Assembly (NCBI RefSeq): GCF_000219535.2
Contig: NZ_CP007806.1
Span: 3,382,501-3,446,500 of the forward strand
Reading direction: 5' to 3'
DNA: 64,000 nucleotides
Source of the DNA: Brevibacillus laterosporus LMG 15441
Lineage (GTDB): Bacteria > Bacillota > Bacilli > Brevibacillales > Brevibacillaceae
In this document: positions 35,901 through 42,915 of the stretch, in pieces
How the letters are laid out: every line of letters starts with the position of its first letter
Position numbering within the stretch: the first letter of the stretch is position 1
Program-made: the position numbers and the translations under genes
The notes under the pieces: model-generated
Told to the model about the DNA's origin: nothing
Database searches by the model: none
What the model saw: only the letters and a program-made list of their open reading frames with translations

Positions 35901-36980
35901 ATAATTCATAGCACGGTACTGTACAGAAACACCAAAGAGACGTTGAAGGTCCTTATGCTGATGTGCTTCTCGTAAATCTTCCATCATTTGATTGTACGGA
36001 AATCTTTGATGACGTAGGATCGAAACCTGCTCTTTTGATACAACTTTCAATAATGAAAGCAAATCCATCTCAGGATCAACGAATACCCGTGTTGGCACTG
36101 TACTAACGAACATTCCTAGCATTTCTTTTTCCTTTTTGGTTATTCTGTTCGCATAGAATGTACCTATTGAAACATCGTTCTGTGTTGTCTTTTTATGCAA
36201 GTAGATGTACAACGCAGTCATAAAGACTGTTAACATACTACTGTTTGTTTGTTTGCAAAACTCATACAGGTTATAATACAGACGCTCTTCTAAGATAATA
36301 TTTTTTCTTTTTCCAGCAGTACTCAAGGTAAGAGGATTATATGATTTAAACCCTATCACTTCGGGTAAGGTGCTAAATTTATCTACCCAATACGATTTAT
36401 CCTTTTGATAGCGATCCGATTTTTCATAGTCCTGCTCCGTTTGTATGAAGTCGAAATAAGTATGATTCTTTGTTATTTCTGGAAGCTCATCATTTGCAAT
36501 CTGAGAATAGTATTCGTTCACTTGATTGATGAACATTCTTGCAGAGATTCCGTCGCAGACAATATGATGAATTTTGACATTGTACCAATATTCTTGGTCA
36601 CTAATCTTGCAAATGATAAATTGATACAATTCTGAATGTAGAAGTTCAAATGGTGTACGATTGTGCTGGTCCAGCCACTTTAATGCCTGAGCTTCTCCAT
36701 CAACACCTGAAAAATTGAAACATTCGAACGATTTTTCGCTATATTCCTCCACATATTGCTGAGGATAGCCATTTTGAGCTGTCAATTTAATCCGAAAGGC
36801 ATCGTGCCGGAAAATAATCATATTTAGAGCTTGTTGCAAGGCACCTAGACTTATATTACCTTTCATTTTAACTGTCAATGAAATCGACGATACCCCCGTA
36901 TTTGGATAAAGTAATTCGGAGTACCAAATCCTTTGTTGAGGATGAGTCAACGAAAATAATTGAAGCAAATCCTTATTCAT
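29967..36980 (-). CDS. Two-module nonribosomal peptide synthetase (C-A-T-C-A-T-TE)
   Basis: A 2337-residue enzyme. Domains in order: condensation 1 (1-430, HHIVCDG near 138), adenylation 1 (450-960), carrier 1 (985-1055, LGGHSLRA), condensation 2 (1060-1490, HHIISDG), adenylation 2 (1510-2010), carrier 2 (2035-2105, IGGHSLKA) and type I thioesterase (2115-2337, active serine in GYSSGG, histidine in YGDHPRM). By alignment to GrsA positions the A1 code reads DVWHFSLVDK (serine, as in EntF) and A2 reads DGAYTGEVVK (a known leucine code). A first C domain with no preceding module suggests an acylated Ser-Leu product or an upstream partner. The ATG has AAGAGGTG before it. No tailoring enzyme sits beside it; a broken ABC exporter lies upstream. 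Confidence 0.93.
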   Translation of the reverse strand: MNKDLLQLFSLTHPQQRIWYSELLYPNTGVSSISLTVKMKGNISLGALQQALNMIIFRHDAFRIKLTAQNGYPQQYVEEYSEKSFECFNFSGVDGEAQALKWLDQHNRTPFELLHSELYQFIICKISDQEYWYNVKIHHIVCDGISARMFINQVNEYYSQIANDELPEITKNHTYFDFIQTEQDYEKSDRYQKDKSYWVDKFSTLPEVIGFKSYNPLTLSTAGKRKNIILEERLYYNLYEFCKQTNSSMLTVFMTALYIYLHKKTTQNDVSIGTFYANRITKKEKEMLGMFVSTVPTRVFVDPEMDLLSLLKVVSKEQVSILRHQRFPYNQMMEDLREAHQHKDLQRLFGVSVQYRAMNYSQYENVEIEVDENFCGDVINDFEMNVIELDNQKILFQLNYRAQLFTEMEMEQLIQQFFTIIETIIHHPTSKIADISLLREEEKNMIISEFNNTVMEYPREKLIHQLFEEQVARIPDQIAVICEGEQLSYRELNERANQLARKLRAEGVVADQLVGIMAERSLEMMIGIFGILKAGGAYMPIDPEFPEERIRYMLEDSKAKLLLGQNHLLERVTFAGKIVDINDAQSYHQDGSNLEAINGPNHLAYVIYTSGSTGKPKGVMIEHHSVINRLMWMHAKYPISSADTIMQKTAITFDVSVWELFWWSMVGSKMCLLPVGGEKNPEQILETIAEHRITTMHFVPAMLHAFLDYVEQQPSKLVEEKLQSLRQVFASGEALPPQHVDRFRQAVSSVCEARLINLYGPTEATVDVTYFDCDTDEELAAIPIGKPIYNTQLYIVQANSENLQPIGIAGELCIAGVGLARGYLNRPELTEEKFVKNPFVAGERMYRTGDLARWLPDGNIEYLGRIDDQVKIRGVRIELGEIESQMRKLDGLREVVVVAKQDQAKEKFLCAYMVTDREVSTAEIRAHLTTQLPIAMIPSTFISLEAMPLTANGKIDKRSLPDPDNSLLNTEYVAPRTQLEVQLATVWQQVLGIDRVGCKDDFFALGGHSLRAMMVISQMHKEYQMDIPLRVLFEKPTIEEIAQYLESERMKQIISIRPATKQDYYPVSAAQRRMFILNQFDGIDISYNMPSIMLLEGKLDLVKLETAFKGLINRHESLRTSFELVNGSPVQKIHSVVDFEVDYQVTVEEELEEIIDEFIKPFQLNMAPLLRVKLVQTRLDRYLLLVDTHHIISDGVSSGIIISELVELYQGNTLPELTIQYKDFSEWQHEQSQTDLYKKQEEHWVQTFADEIPVLNLPTDFPRPNTQSFDGDVITRGTGKELMEGLYKIAADTGTTLYMVLLAAYNVLLSKYSGQEDLIVGTPVTGRSHVDLQSTVGMFVNTLAMRNKPARSKSFREFLIEVKRNALQAYENQDYPFEELVEKLELQSDVSRNPMFDTMFTLQNRGEDSIELDELRFIAYERENKWKHSKFDITFIATEERDQIMIGVEYCTKLYRQETIERLTTNFLQIIKAIVDNPEVKLATIEILTNAEKNQLLQEFNNTERNYQQDTTIHQLFEEQVRKTPDQVALIWNKKELTYQELNERANQLARTLRNKGIVPNQLVAIMVDRSVEMIVGIMGILKAGAAYVPIDPAYPTERIEYVLEDSGAVLLLTQSHLFNGLAVNMVRLDLDEEQNYVVDGTNLTVVNQPTDLAYVIYTSGTTGKPKGVMIEHHSIVNCLQWRRDEYAFNPKDKALQIFSFAFDGFVASLFAPMLGGATSILPREEEAKDPFALRKLIASESITHYYGVPSLFNAIVDSATAEDLHQLRCVTLGGEKLSPQIVQKIKQKNPAIEINNEYGPTENSVVTTIQRAIEVDQAITIGRPLANVTVYIVNNEHHLQPIGVVGELCIAGRGLGRGYLNRPELTEEKFVANPFVPGERMYKTGDLAKWRPDGTIEYVGRVDEQVKVRGFRIEIGEIESTILQYHGVGEVVVTAQEDQHAQQYLCAYFVAEKEVVLADLRKFVSKELPAYMVPTYFVQLLELPTTANGKVDKRALPKPENVGVAAKEYIAPRNMVEEQLAAIWQEVLEVEKISITDHFFEIGGHSLKAMLLISKVYEYMQEELPLHFVFQHPTIEKMAEFILHKQYEQNAGHPILLNKETNRPVFSFTPIAAHSTFYQKLAEEVHDISLYSFDFIEEDNRIEQYVNAITQIDSEGPYTLMGYSSGGNLAFEVAKVLENQGRQVSSIILFDSYWKDKTIEQTATEARKEIGAYFKKIAENNELFNMTKEDLEQFITNDFIKQSFFQNMFSYLMFHNQLVNRGNIKAAIHLIQAECEQGNVTAYEAEKWNEEVWARASERFINYRGYGDHPRMLSGEQVTKNGSILKEILEASFALK

Positions 36981-37515
36981 ATTGCTGCACCTCTTGTTAG
37001 AAATTATAGTTTATATAAAAAAATACTATGATTGCTTACTATGTAGATGCTATCGGCATGTTGTAAGGTTTGACTGTATGTTAGGATAGATGACGTTAAT
37101 CTAAGATTTATGAGAGTTATGTCTGGAGATGTAGGGAGTCGCTTGAAGAAAGACGGTACTTTATGCAGAGGAATCATCATGATGTGAGAAAAGATTTTTT
37201 GTATATGAATCTATCAAATATTTTACCATCACCTCTTTTACTCAAGGATAATTGAAGCGGTTGTATGCGATCATACTTGGCCTCCTTTTCGATGGGAGTG
37301 ACATATTGTTGCAGCAAAAAACTTTTGACCTCACTGTAAAAGCTAAATCACATATTCCACAAAAATATATTTTATGAAAAAATAAACATTTGCGACTCAC
37401 CATAACATATTAGCATTATTCTTCCATTGAAGTGTTTGTAAATTTTGTGAACTTTTTTATATATTTCTGTAAATTTCATGCTGAAAAAGTCAAAGATGCT
37501 ATTGACCGTACTATA
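36981..37515. other. Non-coding region upstream of the NRPS
   Basis: No gene is visible. A TATAAACTATAAT stretch near 37010 on the minus strand could hold the -10 of the NRPS promoter, but no good -35 accompanies it. Confidence 0.3.
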
Positions 37516-38182
37516 CTAATGAATAGAGATTGCTTTGTCAGAAGTGGTTTCCCCTACAAATAAACGCAGGTAAGGTCCCTCTTTTACTTTCATCTCATCA
37601 GGTGTCCCATGATCCACGATAGAGCCCTGCTCCATCACGAAAATGACATTTGCTATCTCTGTAGTTTGCATTTGATGAGTTACGATCACGACGGTACGTT
37701 GATCCTTTAATGAGCGGATCGCGTCACGAACACATGATTCGGAATGTGAATCTAGAGCAGACGTAGGCTCATCAAATAAAACGATAGGAGCTTTTGATAA
37801 TAAAGCACGTTTCAATGGCTATTCTTTGCCGTTGTCCTCCTGATAAACGTACCTTATCCCCTCCAATGAAGGTTTTGTATCCATCAGGCAACCCCAGAAT
37901 AAATTCGTGAGCATACGCAGCTTTGGCTGCTTCAATAAGTTCCTCCTCCTCTGCATCAGGCCTCCCAAATCTAATATTCTCTTCAATCGTTCCTTCAAAT
38001 AAATGCGGATCTTGTGGAACGTATGCTATCAATTCTCTCACCTGCGTGAGAGTGTGAGTTTTTGCATTTTTAGCAAAGAAATTTATATCGCCTTCCGCAG
38101 GGGGATAAAACCCTAGTAGCGCTTTTAATAACGTACTTTTCCCAGAACCACTTGTTTCCACTACAGCGGCTAATATTTCCAA
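37516..38182 (-). pseudogene. ABC exporter ATPase domain, truncated and frameshifted
   Basis: From 38182 the frame has ETSGSGKSTLLKALLGFYPP (Walker A, first glycine of GxxGSGKST damaged), AYVPQDPHLFEGTIEENIRF and VRLSGGQRQRIAIE. It then shifts by one base into RALLSKAPIVLFDEPTSALD and ends DKAISIH. This is the nucleotide-binding half of an MdlB/MsbA-type exporter; the six-helix membrane part is gone. It lies upstream of the NRPS on the same strand and may have been its export gene. Confidence 0.75.
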
Positions 38183-38199
38183 ACTAATCTCCGTTTAGC

Positions 38200-38606
38200 T
38201 TAATGAGGCACTTCGTCTAATACTTTATTTCTTCTAACAAATAGATCATCTCCAAGAGCCTCTATCTTCTCTAGCATTCTTCCGATTATGACATTGCTCA
38301 CAATATGGCTACCAGTTGTTCCGATCCCAAAACAACGTCTTATCTCCCTATGTGGAACGATTTGGTCAACTACTGTAGCACCAGTGAGTAAGCCTTTATC
38401 AAAGCAATGTTTGCAGAGTGGATGTGCTTTCTTAAAAATCCTATTCTTGCTTTTCTCCACTTAGCATCGTGGCCACGTTGCGTAGATGATCCGCGTTCTC
38501 GAGCATACTGCTGGACTTGTTTCTTTTGATGTAAAGGACAATAAGTTACTCTTGTTAAGGTTGGGCATCTGGAATGCAGACAGGTCTTTAATGGTTTGCT
38601 AGGCAT
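38200..38606 (-). pseudogene. Phage HNH endonuclease, frameshifted
   Basis: The first frame gives MPSKPLKTCLHSRCPTLTRV, ARERGSSTQRGHDAKWRKAR and IGFLRKH; a shifted frame continues KHPLCKHCFDKGLLTGATVV then DQIVPHRE. This is the packaging-type HNH nuclease; the first His of the DHI core is Gln. After PHRE the sequence becomes unrelated (IGTTGSHIVSNVIIGRMLEK...), so the C-terminus was replaced by recombination. Confidence 0.75.
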
Positions 38607-38894
38607 TGTTTCATCTTCCTTGTTTCATAGAAAAAATATCTATCAAAATGACCTATATATATATTTATTTCTTTTCTTTTGTGGAGGTTATTGCTTACAG
38701 AAACTCAAACGGTTAAAATATCCATTTTTCTTGAAATTAGTTATTGTAAACGAAAACCCCTATTACTGTTGCAGAAACTACAATTTAAACAGAGTTATTG
38801 CAACATGATGTAACACATTAAGTACAAAAGAAAAAAGCACCACATTGGGTGCGTACAGCGTGTAGACAAAATACAGAAAGGTATGAAGGTCTGC

Positions 38895-38932
38895 ACGCTT
38901 TTAGCCCTCCGGTACTCTGGAGGGCTATTATA
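38895..38932. terminator. Hairpin with GCCCTCC / GGAGGGC stem
   Basis: TAGCCCTCC and GGAGGGCTA pair around 11 bases. A second hairpin with GCCGCCG / CGGCG and a T-run on the minus strand lies at 38988-39022. They end whatever is transcribed through this gene-free part (38.6-39.1 kb). Confidence 0.55.
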
Positions 38933-39079
38933 GTATCCATGCCTCACTGACAATACATTCTATGCTGTAGTATTTTCCCAAAAATACAAAAAGCCGCCGG
39001 AAAAACGGCGACGGCGACCTACATAAATTCTTCCTTAAACGTAATTCAACCACGAGAGCCCTAGTGAGTCACGGGCCAT

Positions 39080-39112
39080 TGACACCTCACTAGGCTATTA
39101 ATAGTGAGGTGT
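39080..39112 (-). terminator. Terminator of YolD-like copy B
   Basis: ACACCTCACTA / TAGTGAGGTGTT around a 10-base loop, 48 bp after the YolD-like stop; it is equivalent in place to the hairpins after copies A and D. Confidence 0.65.
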
Positions 39113-39159
39113 TGACTGTATCCCTGTTCCCCGTTCTATGCAATTGTAAGATACTCAAC

Positions 39160-39446
39160 TTAGGCTTCTACACTAATCACATCTTCTACAGGAATCCACC
39201 AAAAATCCTCATCGTTCTTTAACTTGATCTGTTTAAACGTTGAATCAAACCTATCTACCCATCCCCAAGCTGATTCAATTACTCCTCGCCCCTCTTTTGT
39301 TTCTTTCCACCAGCTAATCGTAAGGGCATAGTCGTACTGACGTGAGCCAGATATCCTGTAGCAAAACTCGGCCAGCTCATCCTCTACCATGATCGGTTTC
39401 TCGATCAGTTTCTTATCCTCGTGATGCTGACGTAAAATCTCTGCTT
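39160..39446 (-). pseudogene. YolD-like protein, copy B, 5'-truncated
   Basis: The frame is open from about 39446: AEILRQHHEDKKLIEKPIMV, EDELAEFCYRISGSRQYDYA, LTISWWKETKEGRGVIESAW, down to FWWIPVEDVISVEA. This is the YolD-like domain of phage and SOS-linked genes. The first ~18 codons (MASKILDPLVTKFILPE in copy D) are replaced by unrelated sequence, though an ATG at 39390 could start a 76-residue product. It is the best-preserved copy in the window. Confidence 0.65.
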
Positions 39447-39567
39447 TCTATGGGTACATATCTAGGACTCTCAAAAAATGGACTTCTTGGTTTGATACTA
39501 GTCTATTTCCCTTCTCTTCACTTGTGCATTATATATAACACCACTGATAAACTAGGGAGGGAATACC

Positions 39568-39738
39568 ATGAGTAATAACAAGTGTGCAGAAAAGGAAATT
39601 GATAAAATCGTTCGCAACCTCAAAAAATTTAAATGCAGACTAAAACATACAAGAAGAGAGAGCAAAGTAGAAGCAAATGAATCAAATATTCTCATCACGG
39701 AGATCCAGAGATTAATCGAACAAGCATTGCTCACATAG
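39568..39738 (+). CDS. Small helical protein 1 of a three-gene operon, 56 residues
   Basis: MSNNKCAEKEIDKIVRNLKK then FKCRLKHTRRESKVEANESN and ILITEIQRLIEQALLT. GGGAGGG lies 6 bases before the ATG. A basic, helical protein with two cysteines in the first half. It is followed by two more small genes with equally strong ribosome sites and a single terminator, so this is a real unit. Family not recognised; phage-like setting. Confidence 0.6.
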   Translation: MSNNKCAEKEIDKIVRNLKKFKCRLKHTRRESKVEANESNILITEIQRLIEQALLT

Positions 39739-39759
39739 AACAGAAAGGGGTTATGAACC

Positions 39760-39921
39760 ATGAGTGCCAGTCTCTGTAAACGTTTGGAAGAAATCGAGGA
39801 AAATATTAAAACACTCACAAGTCAATTCCTGCACGAAGCTGACGAAATAAAAGCTGATTTCGAGGATATTAATGAGCAATTACGACAAACTTTAGCCGTC
39901 ATTCAACAATTGCTTGCATAA
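39760..39921 (+). CDS. Small coiled-coil protein 2 of the operon, 53 residues
   Basis: MSASLCKRLEEIEENIKTLT followed by SQFLHEADEIKADFEDINEQ and LRQTLAVIQQLLA. Heptad leucine/isoleucine spacing over the whole length indicates a coiled coil, acidic where the first protein is basic. AAAGGGG precedes the start. The opposite charges of proteins 1 and 2 make a complex plausible. Confidence 0.6.
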   Translation: MSASLCKRLEEIEENIKTLTSQFLHEADEIKADFEDINEQLRQTLAVIQQLLA

Positions 39922-39936
39922 AGGGAGGGATTTATT

Positions 39937-40233
39937 TTGATCACTGACTTTCAAAAAAGCCTTTTGGTTGACATTTTTACTACAACAACAAGAATTAGGG
40001 CAACACAAAGAGCAATTCTTGCTTTAGAAAGGCAAGCTACTTTCGGTTTCGCAGTGCTACTCTCTACGCTGTCTAATGAGAGTAAAGAGCCAAGCGAAAA
40101 AGAAGATATTCTACTCGCACTCACATTCGCCCTTAGCGGACTGGTAAGTCAAATCAGAACATTGCGTGAATTTTTACAAGGACTGCAAGAAGAATTAACG
40201 TTGGAGACGAACGCACTGGCAAAAACCCTCTGA
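39937..40233 (+). CDS. Small protein 3 of the operon, 98 residues
   Basis: Start is TTG at 39937, seven bases after AAGGGAGGG. Sequence: MITDFQKSLLVDIFTTTTRI, RATQRAILALERQATFGFAV, LLSTLSNESKEPSEKEDILL, ending in TLETNALAKTL. Mostly amphipathic helix with a moderately hydrophobic middle (FGFAVLLSTL, LLALTFALSGLV), possibly membrane-associated. Not recognised. The operon ends at the terminator 40245-40285. Confidence 0.6.
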   Translation: MITDFQKSLLVDIFTTTTRIRATQRAILALERQATFGFAVLLSTLSNESKEPSEKEDILLALTFALSGLVSQIRTLREFLQGLQEELTLETNALAKTL

Positions 40234-40244
40234 ATAATGGCCGC

Positions 40245-40285
40245 AAACCACCCTGCGAAATCAAACGAGCCAAGCTGGGTGGTTT
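40245..40285 (+). terminator. Terminator of the three-gene operon
   Basis: AAACCACCC / GGGTGGTTT with a 23-base loop, 11 bp after the last stop. Confidence 0.7.
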
Positions 40286-40369
40286 GTTCCATCCAACATC
40301 TACATAGGAAAAATTGTTAGATCAGTATGCATACTGGTAGTCGATCATTGCAGTCTTTGGATTTTCGGC

Positions 40370-40480
40370 TTCTCAATTAGTTTCTTATCTTCATAAAACT
40401 GATGCAACATTTCTGCATGTTCTAGCAAGATGAATTTCGTTACAAGCGGATCAAGAATTTTGCTAGCCAACAAAACATCT
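40370..40480 (-). pseudogene. YolD-like gene remnant, copy C (5' end only)
   Basis: The first ~30 codons of the YolD-like gene survive: (L/M)LASKILDPLVTKFILLEH then AEMLHQFYEDKKLIEKP, reading from a TTG after GGAGATG. The rest is missing. Upstream, CGAATATGCGTTCT (40491-40504) resembles a LexA box. Confidence 0.6.
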
Positions 40481-40490
40481 CCTTAAAATA

Positions 40491-40504
40491 CGAATATGCG
40501 TTCT
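40491..40504. promoter_or_regulatory. LexA-like box upstream of YolD copy C
   Basis: CGAATATGCGTTCT fits the Bacillales SOS consensus CGAAC-RNRY-GTTYC at all but one or two positions. Equivalent boxes lie at 45276-45289 and 50699-50712, at the same place relative to the YolD remnants. Confidence 0.45.
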
Positions 40505-40690
40505 TGTTTTATTAAATCTTGAAGAGACTATGCAATGGGTAAAATTACATGTTCAATAAATCTGCTAACCAATAAAAAATTATTTCTTATGATAAAAATA
40601 ATTTTTAAAAATGTATTATATTTACATTTATTGCAATATTATGTTATTGTATAGAGGTAATAGCCTAACCATTTAAGGAGAGTGATTATT

Positions 40691-41092
40691 TTGAGAAAAG
40701 CTTTAGTTGCTTTAGGAGTGCTTGCAATGGTTACAGCCGCAGTTCCAGCATCAGCTTCAACTCAAATCTCTGAACCTAAGGAAATTACAGCAAATGGAGA
40801 TGTACAGTTTGGACAGCAAGTTACGCATAACATTGCTGGATATTCTAGTTCCAGTACAGATATTCTGGAATTAGGTAACTATGGTAATCATACAATTCGT
40901 GTTAATGTAAATGAGATTTATCATGGCTCTATGGGTTCTAATACTGTAAAGGTCCATATTAATGGGGATGACGCGGGATATCTTCAACCTGGAAATAATT
41001 ATTTTACCGTTAAGGCAGGCTCAGCAAGCTTTAAATATTATGGTAAATCGACTGGAACTAAATCCTTCAAAGTTACGTACTATAAATCATAA
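40691..41092 (+). CDS. Small secreted protein, 133 residues
   Basis: TTG start at 40691, nine bases after AAGGAGA; the GTG at 40682 overlaps the ribosome site. A signal peptide MRKALVALGVLAMVTAAVPA-SAS ends near residue 23. The mature part is serine/asparagine-rich and beta-like (NYGNHTIRVNVNEIYHGSMG, GYLQPGNNYFTVKAGSASFK), as in small beta-sandwich exotoxin-like or surface proteins. A fragment of a homologue is at 29390. It lies just downstream of a YolD 5' remnant and ends at an intrinsic terminator. Function unknown. Confidence 0.7.
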   Translation: MRKALVALGVLAMVTAAVPASASTQISEPKEITANGDVQFGQQVTHNIAGYSSSSTDILELGNYGNHTIRVNVNEIYHGSMGSNTVKVHINGDDAGYLQPGNNYFTVKAGSASFKYYGKSTGTKSFKVTYYKS

Positions 41093-41130
41093 GCACATAG
41101 TTTTTTGAAAGTTTCACTAAGGTTATAAAA

Positions 41131-41176
41131 TAGGTTTCCAACAGTTTAGAATTTACTTCTCTGTTGGGAACCTTTT
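41131..41176 (+). terminator. Terminator of the secreted protein gene
   Basis: AGGTTTCCAACAG / CTGTTGGGAACCTTTTATT with a 16-base loop. Confidence 0.8.
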
Positions 41177-41337
41177 ATTATTCACATCTTAAAAATCCCT
41201 TTCAGTTTCACCATTTAATTATTTCTGTATATGGTTAACACTTGATAGCCCTCACTTTTAGTAGCCCAATTCCGTTACAAAAATCTCATATAAATCAACT
41301 TGGTTGCTGACATATTTCGTCAACTAATTTTTATCCT

Positions 41338-41591
41338 GTGGTTCCTGTCCACTCGCCACGCGCAATTCATCAGCCAATTGCCCGATCCTAACAGCTACAT
41401 CCCTCATCTCCACCTGCTGGGCCTGTTCCTTTGATGCCAAAGAGGTTGGTTCCTCGCTTGGTTAGTCCACTTTCCCCCCAAGCTGATTCAAGGATTGCTT
41501 GAGCAATTGTAAGGGATGCAAGTATCTTTATTTTCTTCATGTCAGCTACAGAACTTGGTGCGATCTTATTTATAAAGTCTTGTGGTTTCAT
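41338..41591 (-). pseudogene. Endolysin, internally deleted second copy
   Basis: From 41591 the frame MKPQDFINKIAPSSVADMKK ... LFGIKGTGPAG matches the intact endolysin at 27899. It then jumps, out of frame, to MRDVAVRIGQLADELRVASG at the C-terminal end. About 330 bp of the catalytic domain are missing. The scar sits at AGCAGGTGGAGATGAGGG. Confidence 0.8.
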
Positions 41592-41822
41592 TGCTTGTTC
41601 CCTCCGTTGTCTGGTTTTACATAGCTATATGCTCCCGAAGCCGTTAATCCAACGACTACCGCTGATAGTAAATTGGTTTTTACTTCTCCGTTTGGAAGAA
41701 ATACAAATAGAGCTGAAAAAGCCATTGCGACTAATGGAGCAAATTTATTCGGAACTCCAAACCCTTTACACACCAGTTAGCGCCGCAACAATTGGGGCTA
41801 ATGTAGCGATATCAGTGGTCAT
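41588..41822 (-). pseudogene. Phage holin with frameshift
   Basis: MTTDIATLAPIVAALTGV is followed, after loss of one base, by CKGFGVPNKFAPLVAMAFSA, LFVFLPNGEVKTNLLSAVVV and GLTASGAYSYVKPDNGGN. Three hydrophobic segments before the endolysin and overlap of its stop with the endolysin ATG mark it as a holin. Single-base deletion near 41771. Confidence 0.7.
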
Positions 41823-42060
41823 CTCCATTCCTTATCCCACCTTTTCGTTCTTGGACATCACTGCCAAGTTCTGCTAAACTCCGTTCAATCTGTTGCAGGA
41901 TAGTTGTATTTCTTTCGAGCTGAATCACCATTTTCTCGTTTTGTTTCATGAGTTTTGCTTCACGTTCTTTCCCATCTTTTTTGGTAGAAAAAAAGTAACC
42001 ATACAAACAAAAGAGCAAATGGCCCTTGGGACATCACTGCCTTGTAATCATTTCTTCCAT
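41812..42060 (-). pseudogene. BhlA/UviB-like holin accessory, frameshifted
   Basis: Joined frames give MEEMITRQ, AVMSQGPFALLFVWLLFFYQ and KDGKEREAKLMKQNEKMVIQ, then LERNTTILQQIERSLAELGS. QGPFALLFVWLLF is the BhlA signature and the rest is the charged coiled tail. At least two frameshifts. Order BhlA - holin - endolysin equals that at 28.4-27.3 kb. Confidence 0.7.
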
Positions 42061-42134
42061 GCTTCCCTTCTCCTCATCACCCCCTAGGGGCAAAAGTAAA
42101 AAGGGAGCCGCAGCTCCCCATGAAAAAACGCCTT

Positions 42135-42284
42135 TTAAAATGAGAAGGCGCTATTTGTAGCTAATTCTTCGTACCCAAGTACAGTAAGTTGTCTTTTAAC
42201 CTCAGGACGTATTTTAATCGGAACCCGGGGATAGGTTTTGTCACCATCCAATATTAGATATACATATATGGTCGCAAAAGGCAT
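42135..42284 (-). CDS. CD1375-like small phage protein, 49 residues
   Basis: MPFATIYVYLILDGDKTYPR followed by VPIKIRPEVKRQLTVLGYEE and LATNSAFSF. Start chosen at 42284 because AAGGGGGTGAG stands before it. This short protein family is found next to tail-fibre and lysis genes in Firmicute phages; role unknown. It is intact. Confidence 0.65.
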   Translation of the reverse strand: MPFATIYVYLILDGDKTYPRVPIKIRPEVKRQLTVLGYEELATNSAFSF

Positions 42285-42478
42285 GATGGACTCACCCCCT
42301 TTCACTAGCACCCAAAGCCAAAAGAAAAACGCCTCTAAAGCTCTTCTAATCAGCTTCATTGGCGCTTCATTGACTTTCAACTTTATCTCTAATTTTTTGG
42401 GGAACCTACTCCAAAGTCTTGTCTCCAGATCTAATTAGTGAGCAGTAGGTGAGTAGTAGATTGGTACCATTGAATTCA

Positions 42479-42691
42479 TTAGGCATTACCTCCAGATTGT
42501 AATTCTATTAATTGTTCAAACAGCTCTGTTACGGCAATCATGATAGCTGTAATCCGCTTGTTCGATTCTAAATTTTGCTCGTATATGTCTGTGACAATGA
42601 GCATTAAGTCACACTTTTCCTTTTCGAGTTGGTCTACCTGATCTAGCAGTTTCTTTTTCTCTTGCTCCTGCTTTTCTTTGGCAGCACGCAT
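42479..42691 (-). CDS. Coiled-coil phage-type protein, 70 residues
   Basis: MRAAKEKQEQEKKKLLDQVD then QLEKEKCDLMLIVTDIYEQN and ITAIMIAVTELFEQLIELQS. A strong coiled coil across residues 1-35. No clear ribosome site in front of this ATG, so the gene may have lost its true start a few codons upstream (in-frame STDLEK). It precedes CD1375 and the lysis genes on the same strand, where short tail-accessory genes normally lie. Confidence 0.5.
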   Translation of the reverse strand: MRAAKEKQEQEKKKLLDQVDQLEKEKCDLMLIVTDIYEQNLESNKRITAIMIAVTELFEQLIELQSGGNA

Positions 42692-42915
42692 TTTCTCTAA
42701 ATCCGTTGATTATGTAATTTCTCCCCTTATACTATCAAATCACAAATTTTATAAGAATATTTATCTTTTCATTTAGTAATAAACAATAATACCTTCTCAA
42801 TAGTTTATTTCAAAATATTACTTTTATAATCATTGAGTCTAGATTACTATAAAACTTAATGCTATTATTTTTTTAGGATAATATTCCAATCAAAATAAAA
42901 AGGAATGGTATATGC

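Noticed and set aside
38640..38830. Short plus-strand frame 38596-38808
   Set aside because: It opens antisense to the HNH pseudogene start and encodes a composition typical of random AT-rich DNA.
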